Shown piece by piece: positions 35,616 through 46,074 of a stretch of 64,000 nt of DNA (position 1 is its first letter; each line of letters begins with the position of its first letter). The DNA lies in NCBI GenBank assembly GCA_027459765.1, contig DAIDHD010000038.1:1-64000 (forward strand). Reading direction: 5' to 3'. Below the pieces are notes generated by a model. That model saw only the letters and a program-made list of their open reading frames with translations, had not been told where the DNA came from and ran no database searches. The stretch comes from Gammaproteobacteria bacterium. GTDB taxonomy: Bacteria > Pseudomonadota > Gammaproteobacteria > Steroidobacterales > Steroidobacteraceae. The translations under genes and the position numbers were made by a program.

Positions 35616-35619
<4 letters not shown>
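34879..35619 (-). CDS. anti-sigma factor, DUF3379-like, zinc-binding N-terminus
   Basis: 246-aa membrane protein. The cytoplasmic N-terminus carries a zinc anti-sigma signature (HRESCAECAAY, His-x3-Cys-x2-Cys), followed by one transmembrane helix (about 84-105, WMAMAASVLFAAVVAGGLW) and a 140-residue periplasmic domain (ARTDVAVPLPKLADAMQDAH). The ATG overlaps the stop of the adjacent sigma factor (ATGA), so it is the cognate anti-sigma factor. The periplasmic part should sense the envelope signal. Confidence 0.85.
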
Positions 35620-38119
<2,500 letters not shown>

Positions 38120-38123
<4 letters not shown>

Positions 38124-38650
38124 CCGGCGCGGTGCAGTTCCTTGAGCGCCACGTAGTGCGCGGCGGTCGCGATCAGCCGCTCGATCTCCGAATCCTCGAC
38201 CGTCCGTACCCGCCGCGCCGGATTGCCCAGATACAGCCCGCGCGAGGCTAGCACCTTGCCCGGCGGCACCACGCTGCCGGCGGCCACGATCACCTCCTCC
38301 TCGATGACCGCCCCGTCGAGCACCACGGATCCCATGCCGATGAGACAGCGGTCGCCGACGCGGGCGCCGTGCAGGATCACCTTGTGGCCGACCGTGACGT
38401 CGGCGCCGACGGTCAGCGGCCAGCCGCCCGGCGCGTGCGGACCGTCCGACACGACGTGCAGCACGCTGCCGTCCTGGACGTTGCTGCGCGCGCCGATCTC
38501 GATGCGGTGGATGTCGCCGCGCGCGACCACCAACGGCCACAGCGACACGTCTTCGGCCAGCGCCACGCGCCCGATCACGACCGCGGATTCGTCGACCCAG
38601 GCGCGGGGGCCGATTTGCGGTTGCACTCCTCGATACGGTCTGATGGACAT
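38120..38650 (-). CDS. gamma-carbonic anhydrase family protein (YrdA-like)
   Basis: 176-aa left-handed beta-helix protein with hexapeptide repeats. The three metal-ligand histidines of gamma-class carbonic anhydrases are kept (SVLHVVSD and VGHKVILHG). Members often bind zinc but their activity varies. It might supply bicarbonate to the nearby cyanase, but the two genes are not linked in one operon. Confidence 0.88.
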
Positions 38651-38691
38651 GCGCAGGGTCTCCGTCGGGCAGGTTGGCGGCGGCGCACGCG

Positions 38692-40056
38692 TCAACGCAT
38701 GGTGACGAATTCTTCGGCGCTCGTCGGGTGGATGGCGACGGTGTCGTCGAAGTCGCGCTTGGTCGCGCCCATCCGCACCGCCACCGCGAATCCCTGCAGC
38801 ATCTCGTCCGCTCCGTGCCCGATCACGTGCAGGCCCACGATCCGCTCCTCCGCGCCCACGCAGACGAGCTTCATGTCGGTGCGCGTCTTGCGGGCGGTGA
38901 CCGCGTGGTACATGGGTGTGAACTCGGCCTTGTAGATCTTGACCGCGTCGCCGTGGGCGGCGCGCGCCTGCGCCTCGGTGGCGCCGACGGTCCCGATCGG
39001 CGGGTGCGTGAACACCACGGTGGGGATGTCGCGGTACTCGAGCCGCCGCTGCGACTGGCCGCCGAACAGGCGGTCGGCGAGACGGCGTCCGGCGGCGATC
39101 GCCACCGGCGTGAGCGCGGCGCGCCCGGTAACGTCGCCGATCGCGTGCACGCCGGGCACGTTGGTGTCCTGGTAGTCGTCGGTGAGCACGTGGCCCGCCG
39201 CATCGCACGCCACTCCGGCACGGTCCAGCCGCAGGCCCGCCACGTTCGGCGCCCGGCCGATCGCCCACAGCAGGCAGTCGAAGTCGCCGAACTCGCGCCC
39301 GTCCTGCGCCACCAGCACCTTGCCGGCGGCGTGTTCGCGCGCCGCGGCAGGTATCACCCGTTCGTGAATTTCGATTCCCAGCGCGCGCAGCTCGCGCGCC
39401 AAGCCGTCCCCCAGCATGGTGTCGAAGTGGCCGAGCAGGCGGTCCTTGCGCACGAACAGCTCGACCTCGCTGCCGAGCTCGCGGAACGCGCCGGCCAACT
39501 CGCAGGCGATGTAGCCGCTGCCGACGACGGCCACGCGGCGCGGCCGCTCCGCGAGCGCGAAGAAGCCGTCCGAGGTGATGCCGAGTTGCGCACCCGGCAA
39601 GTCCGGCACGACGGGCACGCCGCCGGTGGCTATGACGACGTGCCGCGCGCTGATCCGCTCGCCGTTGACCTCGAGCGTGTGCGGGTCGAGGAAGCGCGCT
39701 GCGCCGCGCACGTGCTCGATGCCCTTGGTGGCGAGATTGCGCGCGTAGATGCCGTTGAGGCGCTCGACGTACGCGTCGCGGCGCGCCTTGAGCTCCCGCC
39801 AGTCGTGGCCGCGGCCGCCGGCGTCCTCGAAGCCATAGTCGTGCGCGTCCCCCAGGGCGAGCCCGACCGCGGCGGCGTTCCACATCACCTTCTTCGGCAC
39901 GCAGCCGACGTTCACGCAGGTGCCGCCGAGACGTTGCGGCTCGATCACCGCGGCGCGTGCACCGTATTGCGCGGCACGCTGCGCGCACGCGAGGCCGCCG
40001 CTGCCGCCGCCGATCGCGATCAAGTCGAATGAGGCGCTCAACAAGGTGCACTCCAT
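38692..40056 (-). CDS. gor: glutathione-disulfide reductase
   Basis: 454-aa FAD/NADPH disulfide oxidoreductase. FAD motif [18 protein letters not shown], redox-active disulfide [18 protein letters not shown] motif [15 protein letters not shown] with Arg for NADPH, and the C-terminal active-site His in [11 protein letters not shown]. Start is uncertain: ATG at 40056, TTG codons at 40044 or 40041 that have a GGAG site, or a GTG at 40071. Maintains reduced glutathione in the cytoplasm. It lies 41 bp upstream of the carbonic anhydrase gene. Confidence 0.93.
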   Translation of the reverse strand: MECTLLSASFDLIAIGGGSGGLACAQRAAQYGARAAVIEPQRLGGTCVNVGCVPKKVMWNAAAVGLALGDAHDYGFEDAGGRGHDWRELKARRDAYVERLNGIYARNLATKGIEHVRGAARFLDPHTLEVNGERISARHVVIATGGVPVVPDLPGAQLGITSDGFFALAERPRRVAVVGSGYIACELAGAFRELGSEVELFVRKDRLLGHFDTMLGDGLARELRALGIEIHERVIPAAAREHAAGKVLVAQDGREFGDFDCLLWAIGRAPNVAGLRLDRAGVACDAAGHVLTDDYQDTNVPGVHAIGDVTGRAALTPVAIAAGRRLADRLFGGQSQRRLEYRDIPTVVFTHPPIGTVGATEAQARAAHGDAVKIYKAEFTPMYHAVTARKTRTDMKLVCVGAEERIVGLHVIGHGADEMLQGFAVAVRMGATKRDFDDTVAIHPTSAEEFVTMR

Positions 40057-40112
40057 GGGGAACCGGGACACGTGCGCCGAATCATAACCGGTGCTCTGCT
40101 AGAATCGCCGCC

Positions 40113-42146
40113 GTGCAGAAAGAGCCCACCGACAATCCGCTGCTGCAGATGGACGGACTGCCGGCCTTCGACCGCATCGCGGCGGAACATGCGCGGCCGG
40201 CGCTCGAGCGGGTGCTCGAGGAGAACCGGGCGCGGATCGCCGCGCTGACCGCGGATCCGGAGCCGACCTTCGCGTCGCTGGTCGCGCCGGTGGAGGAGCT
40301 GGGACACCGGCTCAGCCGGGTGTGGAGCCCGATCTCGCACCTGAATGCCGTCGCCAACTCGCCGGCGATGCGCGCGGCCTACAACGAGTGCGTGCCGCTG
40401 CTGACGGCGTACTCCGCCGAGCTCGGCCAGAACGAGGCGTTGTACGCCGCTTACGCCCGGGTACTGGAGCGCGAGGGGCCGACGCTCGACGCCGAGCAGC
40501 GCAAGCTCCTGGAGAATGCGTTGCGGGACTTCCGGCTGGCGGGCGTCGCCCTGCCGCCGCACCAGAAGAGCCGCTATCGCGAGATCGTACAGCGGCTGGC
40601 GCTGCTCGCGAGCAAGTTCTCCGAGAACGTGCTCGACGCGGCGGCCGATTACGCCCGCGTGGTGACCGACGAGGCCGAGCTCGAGGGCCTGCCGCCGAGC
40701 GCGATCGACCGGGCGGCGGTGAACGCGCGCGAGGCGGGCGCGGCGGGCTGGCTGCTGCGGCTGGACCAGCCCACCTACATGACGGTGATGACCAGCGCGA
40801 AGAGCGAGCGCCTGCGGCGCGACATCTACGAAGCCTGGGTGACGCGCGCCTCCGAGATCGGCCCGAGCGGCGGCAAGTTCGACAACAACCCGCTGATCGC
40901 CGAGATATTGCCGCTGCGACACGAGCTCGCGCGGCTGTTGTCCTACGATAATTTCGCCGAGTACGCCCTCGCCACGCGCATGGCCAAGAGTCCGCGCCAG
41001 GTGCTCGGCTTTCTGGAGGACCTGGCGCGCCGCTGCATCCCGGCCGGGCGACGCGAGTTCTCGGACCTGGAGGAATTCGCCGGTCGCAAGCTCGCGCCGT
41101 GGGACGTGCCGCATTACGCCGAGCGGCTCCAGGAGCGGCGTTTTCGGGTGTCTCAGGAGTCGCTGCGGCCCTACTTCCCGTTGCCGAAGGTGCTGTCCGG
41201 GCTGTTCGAGATCACGGCGCGGCTCTACGGGGTCGAAGTGCGCGAACGCCCCGGGGTGAGCACCTGGCACGCGAGCGTGCGTTACTACGATCTTCTGGAC
41301 CGCGACGGCAGCGCCATCGCGGGCTTCTACCTGGACCCTTACGCACGGCCGGAGAAGCGTAGCGGCGCGTGGATGGACGAGTGCATCGTCGCCAAGTCCC
41401 TGCCGAGCGGCAAGGCTCTGCCGGTGGCCCAGCTCGTCTGCAACTTCGCCAATCCGGTCGGCGGCAAGCCCTCGCTGCTGACGCACGACGAGGTGACCAC
41501 GCTGTTCCACGAATTCGGGCACGGGCTGCACCACATGCTGACGCGCGTCGCGTATCCGAGCATCGCCGGCATCAACGGCGTGGCCTGGGACGCGGTCGAG
41601 CTGCCGAGCCAGTTCATGGAAAATTTCGTGTGGCGCGCCGAGGTGCTGCCGTTGATCTCGGCGCACGTCGACGGCGGCGAGCCGTTGCCCGCGGAGACGC
41701 TCGAGCGGCTGCTCGGCACGCGCACCTTCAACGCCGCTCTCGACACGCTGCGCCAGATCGAGCTGGCGACCTTCGATTTCGAACTGCACACGCACTTCGA
41801 TCCGGCGCGCGGACCGCGGGTGGCCGAGACCCTGGAGTCGGTGCGCAGCCGCGTTGCGGTGGTGCCGATCGCACCGTTCAACCGGCTGGCGACCAGCTTC
41901 GCGCACATCTTCGCGGGCGGCTACGCCGCGGGCTACTACAGCTACAAGTGGGCCGAAGTGCTGGCCGCGGACGCTTTCGAGGCGTTCGAGGAGGCCGGCG
42001 TGTTCGACGCCGCCACGGCCAACCGATTTCGTGAAGCGATCCTCGCGCGCGGTGGCGGCACCGACGCGATGGAGGCGTTCGTCCGGTTTCGCGGCCGGCC
42101 ACCCGACGTACGGCCGCTGCTCAAGCAGACGGGCATCGCCGCGTGA
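40113..42146 (+). CDS. prlC: oligopeptidase A (M3 metallopeptidase)
   Basis: 677-aa M3 peptidase that degrades short peptides and signal-peptide fragments. The zinc motif HEFGH lies at 466-470 within TLFHEFGHGLHHMLTRV; other family segments are YAGYYSYKWAEVLAADAF and WDAVELPSQFMENF. Starts at GTG 40113. The stop overlaps the start of the SH3-domain gene (GTGA). Length equals that of E. coli OpdA (680 aa). Confidence 0.95.
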   Translation: MQKEPTDNPLLQMDGLPAFDRIAAEHARPALERVLEENRARIAALTADPEPTFASLVAPVEELGHRLSRVWSPISHLNAVANSPAMRAAYNECVPLLTAYSAELGQNEALYAAYARVLEREGPTLDAEQRKLLENALRDFRLAGVALPPHQKSRYREIVQRLALLASKFSENVLDAAADYARVVTDEAELEGLPPSAIDRAAVNAREAGAAGWLLRLDQPTYMTVMTSAKSERLRRDIYEAWVTRASEIGPSGGKFDNNPLIAEILPLRHELARLLSYDNFAEYALATRMAKSPRQVLGFLEDLARRCIPAGRREFSDLEEFAGRKLAPWDVPHYAERLQERRFRVSQESLRPYFPLPKVLSGLFEITARLYGVEVRERPGVSTWHASVRYYDLLDRDGSAIAGFYLDPYARPEKRSGAWMDECIVAKSLPSGKALPVAQLVCNFANPVGGKPSLLTHDEVTTLFHEFGHGLHHMLTRVAYPSIAGINGVAWDAVELPSQFMENFVWRAEVLPLISAHVDGGEPLPAETLERLLGTRTFNAALDTLRQIELATFDFELHTHFDPARGPRVAETLESVRSRVAVVPIAPFNRLATSFAHIFAGGYAAGYYSYKWAEVLAADAFEAFEEAGVFDAATANRFREAILARGGGTDAMEAFVRFRGRPPDVRPLLKQTGIAA

Positions 42147-42835
42147 CCGGCGCGCCGGCGCTCGCGGCGACGCTCGCGCTGGCCACGGCGGCGGTTTCGG
42201 CCGCGGCGCAGGCTCCGCCCGCGGCGCAGGTTCCGCCCGCGGAGCAGGTTCCGCCCGCGGCGCAGGTTCCGCCGGCGGCGCAGGCTCCCGCGACGGCAGC
42301 CGCGACCGCCTACGTCACCGATGAACTGGTGCTCGGCCTGTACGCGGCCGCGGACCCGCAGAGCCCGCGCCTCGCGACTCTGCATTCCGGCACTTCGGTG
42401 GAGACGCTGGGCACGCAGGGCGAGTATTCGCACGTACGGCTGGCCAATGGGGTCGTCGGCTGGGTCAAGAGCAGCTTCCTCACCGCGCGCGAGCCGGCGA
42501 GCGTTCGCGCCCGGCAATTGCAGGACGAGCTCGACCGCAGCCGCGCCACCACTCCGGCACTGGCCGAGGCGGCGGCCCGCAGCGAGCTTGCCCAGCTGCG
42601 CGAAGAACTCGCCGCGGCGCGCACCGAAGCCGCCACGCTGCGCGCGGCGGCGGGCGCGCGAGCTCCCGCGGGCGCGATCGAGGTCACGGCCGGCGACGCC
42701 GCCGGCCACCGTCCGCCCGCGACGGCGGCGATCGCGCTCGCCGTTGCGGCGGCATTGGGCGCCGGCTTCTGGGCGGGCTATGCGACGCTGGCGCGGCGGG
42801 TGCGCGCCAAGTTCGGCGGCATCAAGGTGTATTGA
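42143..42835 (+). CDS. SH3-domain membrane protein (YgiM/TIGR04211-like)
   Basis: 230-aa protein with a signal peptide, a PPAAQV repeat segment (about 22-50), a bacterial SH3 domain (about 57-112; YAAADPQSPRLATLHSG, NGVVGWVKSSFLT), a coiled coil (about 113-172; ARQLQDELDRSRATT, ELAQLREELAAARTEA) and a C-terminal transmembrane helix (about 194-215) followed by a basic tail. Layout matches the YgiM/TIGR04211 family. GTG start overlaps prlC. Confidence 0.85.
   Translation: MTGAPALAATLALATAAVSAAAQAPPAAQVPPAEQVPPAAQVPPAAQAPATAAATAYVTDELVLGLYAAADPQSPRLATLHSGTSVETLGTQGEYSHVRLANGVVGWVKSSFLTAREPASVRARQLQDELDRSRATTPALAEAAARSELAQLREELAAARTEAATLRAAAGARAPAGAIEVTAGDAAGHRPPATAAIALAVAAALGAGFWAGYATLARRVRAKFGGIKVY
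42206..42292 (+). repeat. 18-bp tandem repeat inside SH3-protein gene
   Basis: Four full copies and one partial copy of an 18-nt unit (GCGCAGGTTCCGCCCGCG) in frame, each encoding AQ(V/A)PPA or EQVPPA. Copies differ by one to three bases. This is a Pro/Ala/Gln linker, likely prone to copy-number change. Confidence 0.85.
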
Positions 42836-42839
42836 GCCG

Positions 42840-43625
42840 ATGTTGCGTTGTGCGACCTGGAACGTGAATTCGCTGCGCGTGCGCCTGCCGCACCTGACAC
42901 AGTGGCTGGGCGCGCGCGGGCCGGACGTCGTCGGTCTTCAGGAAACCAAGCTCGAAGATCCGGATTTTCCGCTCGGCGCGCTCGAGTCGCTCGGGTATCG
43001 CGTCGCCTTCGCCGGCCAGAAGACCTACAACGGCGTCGCCGTGCTCGCCCGCCAGCCGCTCGAGGACGTGGCCACCGAATTGCCCGGCTTCCCCGATCCG
43101 CAGCGCCGCCTGCTCGCCGTCACCGTCGCCGGGGTACGGGTCGTCAACGTCTACGTGCCCAACGGCCAGAGCGTGGACTCCGACAAGTATCGTTACAAGC
43201 TCGACTGGCTGGCGGCGCTCGAGGGGTTCCTGCGCGGCGAGCTCGCGCGGCACTCGCGACTGATCGTGCTCGGCGACTTCAACATCGCCCCGGAGGACCG
43301 CGACGTGCACGATCCCGCGGCGTGGACGGGGTCGGTGCTGACCAGCGAGCTGGAACGCACGGCGCTCGCGCGTCTGCACGCGCTGGGCCTTCAGGACCTG
43401 TACCGCCGCTTCGAGCAGCCGGCACAGTCGTTCAGCTGGTGGGACTACCGGCAGGCGGCCTTCCGCCGCAACCTGGGGCTGCGCATCGACCTGATCCTGG
43501 GCTCGGCCGCCATGTCGACCGCGTGCGTCGCCTGCGAGATCGATCGCGAACCGCGCACCTGGGAGCGGCCGTCCGATCACGCGCCGTGCCTGGCGCACTT
43601 TGACATATCGGCCTCATGCGCATAA
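42840..43625 (+). CDS. xth: exodeoxyribonuclease III
   Basis: 261-aa AP endonuclease of the ExoIII family in base excision repair. Motifs: ATWNVNSLRVR, LQETKLED (catalytic Glu), NVYVPNGQ, LGDFNIAPEDRDVHDP, WWDYR, LRIDLILGS and the C-terminal SDHAPCLAHF. Starts 4 nt after the SH3 gene stop, so probably one transcript with prlC. Confidence 0.95.
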   Translation: MLRCATWNVNSLRVRLPHLTQWLGARGPDVVGLQETKLEDPDFPLGALESLGYRVAFAGQKTYNGVAVLARQPLEDVATELPGFPDPQRRLLAVTVAGVRVVNVYVPNGQSVDSDKYRYKLDWLAALEGFLRGELARHSRLIVLGDFNIAPEDRDVHDPAAWTGSVLTSELERTALARLHALGLQDLYRRFEQPAQSFSWWDYRQAAFRRNLGLRIDLILGSAAMSTACVACEIDREPRTWERPSDHAPCLAHFDISASCA

Positions 43626-43675
43626 AGAGAACCAGGCACGTGGCGCCGGGCGCGCGGCGGGCATAGACTTTTTCG

Positions 43676-44671
43676 ATGCTCGACCTGCGCCGCAACGACT
43701 ACGACGTGTCGAACACCGTGCAGGTGAGTTCCACGTCGGCCGTGAGCGCGGCGGTGCGCGAGCTGTACGCACGCACCTGGCCAGGCCAGCCCTTCGACCG
43801 CGTGGCCACCGCCTTCGAGGATTTCGAGCGCCTGTTCGCCGGGCGCATGCCCGGCTACCACGGTGTCGACACCGTCTATCACGATCGCCAGCACACCCTC
43901 GACATGACGCTCGCGATGGCGCGGTTGCTCGCGGGTTACGAGAGCCTCGTGCCGCCGGCGCAGCGCTTCGGCGCGGAACGCGCGGCGATGGGCCTGGTGA
44001 CGGCGCTGTTCCACGACGCGGGCTACATCCGCGAGTTCGACGACAACCAGCACCGCAACGGCGCCGAATTCACGCTCTACCACGTCACGCGCAGTGCGCG
44101 CTTCCTGGCCCGCTACCTGCCCGCGATCGGCATGGAGGAGTGGGTGCCGATCGCAACCCGCATCGTGCACTTCACCGGCTACGAGATCGAACTGCGGCAG
44201 ATCCAGCTCGCCGATCCGCGCGACCGGCGCCTCGGTCAGCTGGTCGGTACCGCCGATCTGATCGCGCAAATGGCCGATCGCTGCTATCTGGAGAAGTGCC
44301 GCGACCGGCTCTACCCCGAGTTCGTGCTGGGCGGCGTGGCGGCAAGCGGCGGCGGCGGCGGCGAACTCAAGGTGCGCTACAGCTCCGGGCTCGATCTCTT
44401 GCGCCAGACGCCGCAATTCGTGCGCGCGACGCGCAGGGACCGGCTGGAGGGCGAGTTCGAGCACGCCTACCGCTACGTCGAACCGCTATTCGGCGGCCGC
44501 AACCCCTACTTGGAGGCCATCGATCGCAACATCGAGTACCTGCAGCGGGTGCTGCGTACCGAGCGCTGGCCGATGTTGCGGCGCAACCCGCCGTTGTTCA
44601 CCTCCGCGGACGATCAGCTGCGCGAGGTACGCGGGCTGATGGTGAATCGCTTGAAGAGCCTGATGTCCTGA
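43676..44671 (+). CDS. HD-domain phosphohydrolase, cyclic-nucleotide PDE-like
   Basis: 331-aa soluble protein with the metal pattern YHDRQHTLDM (His69, His73) and LFHDAGY (His113-Asp114), closest to class I phosphodiesterase signatures (HNxxHxxD ... HD). Later HVTRSARFLARYLP and IVHFTGYEIE continue the helical HD fold, and GTADLIAQMADR provides another possible metal Asp. It may hydrolyse a cyclic nucleotide; substrate unknown. Converges with the M15 peptidase gene. Confidence 0.78.
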   Translation: MLDLRRNDYDVSNTVQVSSTSAVSAAVRELYARTWPGQPFDRVATAFEDFERLFAGRMPGYHGVDTVYHDRQHTLDMTLAMARLLAGYESLVPPAQRFGAERAAMGLVTALFHDAGYIREFDDNQHRNGAEFTLYHVTRSARFLARYLPAIGMEEWVPIATRIVHFTGYEIELRQIQLADPRDRRLGQLVGTADLIAQMADRCYLEKCRDRLYPEFVLGGVAASGGGGGELKVRYSSGLDLLRQTPQFVRATRRDRLEGEFEHAYRYVEPLFGGRNPYLEAIDRNIEYLQRVLRTERWPMLRRNPPLFTSADDQLREVRGLMVNRLKSLMS

Positions 44672-44679
44672 CGGTTGCC

Positions 44680-45354
44680 TCACGGGCCGTCCGTGGCGCG
44701 CACGTAGCGCGCGTGCAGGTCGCCGATGCGCGCCAGCACGATCTCCCGACCGGCGAGCGGTGCGGCCGCGAGCGCCTCGCCGAGGACTTCCGTACTGAGG
44801 GCGCGCTGCGCTTCGATTGCGATCGGCGCGAAGCTCCAGTGCCAGGGCTCGGGCGCCACCGCCGAGCGCAGGCCACGGTAGGGCCGGAAGAAGCCGAAGC
44901 GCGCCGCATTGGCCTCGAGCCAAACCGAAAGAGCGTGGAAGGGGCCGCCGGCGGCGTACTCCTGCGGCTCCAGCCGCAGCTGGCGACCCGCCGGCAACGC
45001 ACCCCGATCGTATAGGTCGAGTTCCGTACCCCAGTGGTGCCGACTGGCGCCCGGCAGCGCCGACCAGGTGAGGATGGCATCGACCCGCGCCGCGGGGTCG
45101 AGGGTGGTGACGTCGACCTGCCGGCCGGTGGCGTCGTACACCGGCCGGGCACCGCGGTACTTGTCGTTCCAGAGCACGAGCTGGCGGTCGAAGTCGCGAA
45201 AGCCGCTTGCGACCGCCACGTCGAGGCCTGCGGTCGCAGCCGAGCGCCGCAGTGCGAGAAAGGGCGCCACGACGTGCTCGTGCAGCACGCAGGGCGGGTC
45301 GGCCAACTCGCGCACGTGCGCGCGCGACCGGCCGGTGAGTTCGCTCGGCCTCAA
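44680..45354 (-). CDS. M15-family D-alanyl-D-alanine carboxypeptidase-like protein
   Basis: 224-aa peptidase of the VanY/M15B type, acting on peptidoglycan stem peptides. Zinc motifs are SRHHWGTELDLYD (His...Asp) and EPWHWSF (His), with SGFRDFDRQLVLWNDKY upstream. No signal peptide is visible from the chosen TTG, which overlaps the FrnE-like gene stop (TTGA) and follows GAGG by 8 nt; it may therefore act in the cytoplasm on recycled peptides or be exported otherwise. Confidence 0.85.
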   Translation of the reverse strand: MRPSELTGRSRAHVRELADPPCVLHEHVVAPFLALRRSAATAGLDVAVASGFRDFDRQLVLWNDKYRGARPVYDATGRQVDVTTLDPAARVDAILTWSALPGASRHHWGTELDLYDRGALPAGRQLRLEPQEYAAGGPFHALSVWLEANAARFGFFRPYRGLRSAVAPEPWHWSFAPIAIEAQRALSTEVLGEALAAAPLAGREIVLARIGDLHARYVRATDGP

Positions 45355-46013
45355 GCGGCGCCCTCGCGCTCGCGCAGCAATTCGTCGAGCCGGTCGAAGA
45401 CCTGCACGAAAGTGGCGATCTCCTGTGCACCCGCCAGGGAGTGCTGGCCGTTGAAGACGAAGTTGGGCACGCCGTTGATCCCGAGTGCGGCGGCGTGCCG
45501 CTGCGCCGCGACCACGCCGTCCTGGCCGACGCGCAACACCAGCGCGGCGCGCGTGTCGCGTTCCGCAAGACCGGCCTCCACGCCGAGCCGGGTGAGTTCT
45601 TCGACGTCGCCGATGTCCCGGCCTTCCTCGAAGTAGGCCTGCATCACCCGATCCTTGACGGCCGAGGCGCGGCCGTGGCGGTCGGCGTGGGCGATCAGCA
45701 GGTGGGCGCGGCGCGTGTTGGGAACACGCTCGATGCGGTCGAACCGGAACGCGATGCCGACGGCGGCGCCGTGCGCCACGAGCAGGTCCTCGACCGCCGC
45801 CAGGCGTTCCGCGTCGGGAAACTTCGTGGCGAGATAGTCGCGCCGCGCGACCCCCTCGGGCGGCAGATCGGGATTGAGCTCGAACGCGCGCCACGCCAGG
45901 CGGGCGCGGAATCCGGGGCGCTGGTTGAGCGCGCGCTCGAAGCGCCGCTTGCCGAGAAAGCACCACGGACAGATCACGTCCGAGAATATGTCCACGCGCA
46001 GCAGAGTTTCCAT
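45351..46013 (-). CDS. DsbA-family oxidoreductase, FrnE-like
   Basis: 220-aa thioredoxin-fold protein with CPWC in FSDVICPWCFLGKRRF and the cis-Pro region INGVPNFVFNG. It has no signal sequence, so it is a cytoplasmic FrnE or 2-hydroxychromene-isomerase-like DsbA protein, probably a disulfide oxidoreductase or isomerase in redox stress. The stop overlaps the M15 gene start. Confidence 0.88.
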   Translation of the reverse strand: METLLRVDIFSDVICPWCFLGKRRFERALNQRPGFRARLAWRAFELNPDLPPEGVARRDYLATKFPDAERLAAVEDLLVAHGAAVGIAFRFDRIERVPNTRRAHLLIAHADRHGRASAVKDRVMQAYFEEGRDIGDVEELTRLGVEAGLAERDTRAALVLRVGQDGVVAAQRHAAALGINGVPNFVFNGQHSLAGAQEIATFVQVFDRLDELLREREGAA

Positions 46014-46074
46014 GAGTCCTGTGATTCTAGCGCGGGGCCTTATGGCTCCGGATGTGAACAGGTATCATCCGGCG

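Noticed and set aside
42206-42292. Repeat array as a possible CRISPR
   Set aside because: Units are directly adjacent without spacers and code in frame for a Pro/Ala linker.
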